NCBI GenBank assembly: GCA_033809415.1
Contig: JAPXLT010000102.1
Span: 1 to 14,902, forward strand
Source of the DNA: JAQVUB01 sp033809415
GTDB taxonomy: Bacteria; Verrucomicrobiota; Lentisphaeria; Oligosphaerales; Oligosphaeraceae
DNA: 14,902 nucleotides
Direction of reading: 5' to 3'
The position numbers were made by a program, and so were the translations under genes. A model generated the notes under the pieces. It was given only the letters and a program-made list of their open reading frames with translations. It was not told where the DNA came from and did no database searches. Shown here one piece after another: positions 14,622 to 14,902 of this stretch. Numbering within the stretch: position 1 is the stretch's first letter; every line of letters starts with the position of its first letter.

Positions 14622-14715
14622 TTTTTTGTCCACGGAAAACACGGAAGGCTTGGCGTGGGCTGACGCCCACAACCCATTTTTGTCCACGGAAAGCACGGAA
14701 GGCGCGGAAAATTTT
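14622..14715. repeat. Paired GTCCACGGAAAnCACGGAAGG repeats around a small hairpin
   Basis: Two copies of a TTTTTGTCCACGGAAA-type repeat (from 14622 and from 14677) enclose a hairpin: GTGGGC (14655-14660), loop TGAC, GCCCAC (14665-14670). TTTTT follows at 14677, so a weak terminator for the ATPase gene is conceivable. However, the same unit occurs at 1043-1110 in reverse orientation and belongs to the dispersed repeat. No gene is present from 14564 to the window end. Confidence 0.65.
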
Positions 14716-14902
14716 GTAGGGTCGCTGCTTCGACGGATGGAATGGCATGCGGTTTAAAAGTAGCGCAACCGTCCCGGTTGTGATGTTCAGGATGCGGTGG
14801 GGGCATCGGTATCCCGTCCACCATATCCACTGCGCACCCTCCCGTTTCCGCCGCACTCGCGCGCACGCGCGTACCTTAATCAAGGGTGGGTTGCCCCCTG
14901 GG
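14716..14902 (-). repeat. Dispersed repeat, right copy of long inverted pair (uninterrupted)
   Basis: Reverse complement of 370-551; it runs to the last base of the window, so it may extend further. Its inner junction, CCCTACAAAATTTTCCGCG when read on the minus strand, is continuous here. At the left copy this point is split by the 480-bp insertion, so this copy is the unoccupied target sequence. Confidence 0.82.

Noticed and set aside
14655..14681. Rho-independent terminator after the ATPase gene
   Set aside because: The stem is only 6 bp, the T-run is 6 nt away from it, and the unit is part of a dispersed repeat found elsewhere in the window.

Overview
The window reads as a piece of a repeat-rich bacterial chromosome. 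The likely source is the PVC superphylum, with Lentisphaerota/Victivallales-like the best guess. That guess rests on three things: very large secreted or membrane-anchored proteins, several families of dispersed intergenic repeats (CGTGxxTTTCGTGG, CCGTGCTTTCCGTGGAC and GTCCATNNN types), and G+C-rich palindromic insertions. No 16S or other marker gene is present, so the assignment is inference.

Left part (1-2440): gene-poor. A dispersed repeat (370-551) recurs in inverted orientation at the far right edge (14716-14902). The left copy is interrupted by a 480-bp MITE-like insertion (558-1037) with 16-bp terminal inverted repeats and a 5-bp target duplication. The right copy shows the same sequence uninterrupted, so it serves as an empty site. 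Next come a possible 56-aa membrane protein and, on the minus strand, two tandem copies of an 86-aa acidic protein (80% identical). Each copy is preceded, 4 nt upstream, by the C-terminal tail of a broken upstream gene. This layout resembles a degraded, duplicated effector/immunity cassette, but neither protein family is recognised.

Centre (2531-12894): two same-strand genes 68 nt apart encode secreted, beta-rich, C-terminally membrane-anchored proteins of 1085 and 2345 aa. The second is itself two units of about 1,120 and 1,200 aa. Their junction is a membrane segment followed by a signal-peptide-like sequence ending ASA|QS at residue 1148. All three units share a layout: signal peptide, a motif of the type PYEQFQQLW, beta-rich body, C-terminal membrane helices. 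The locus is best read as three paralogous modules, two of them fused. Function is unknown.

Right part (12895-14902): an 11-unit 9-bp tandem repeat abuts a 32-unit 7-bp (CCCTGCA) array whose minus strand has quadruplex-forming G-runs. A good sigma70-like promoter lies directly after the array. It precedes a 419-aa AAA+ ATPase with a DUF4143/PD-(D/E)XK-like C-terminus, which is typical accessory cargo. A short degenerate 7-bp array and more dispersed repeats follow.

The most interesting points are the giant three-module secreted-protein locus with its internal signal peptide, the filled-site/empty-site pair for the MITE-like element, and the duplicated small-gene cassette. No complete known defence or biosynthetic system was recognised.
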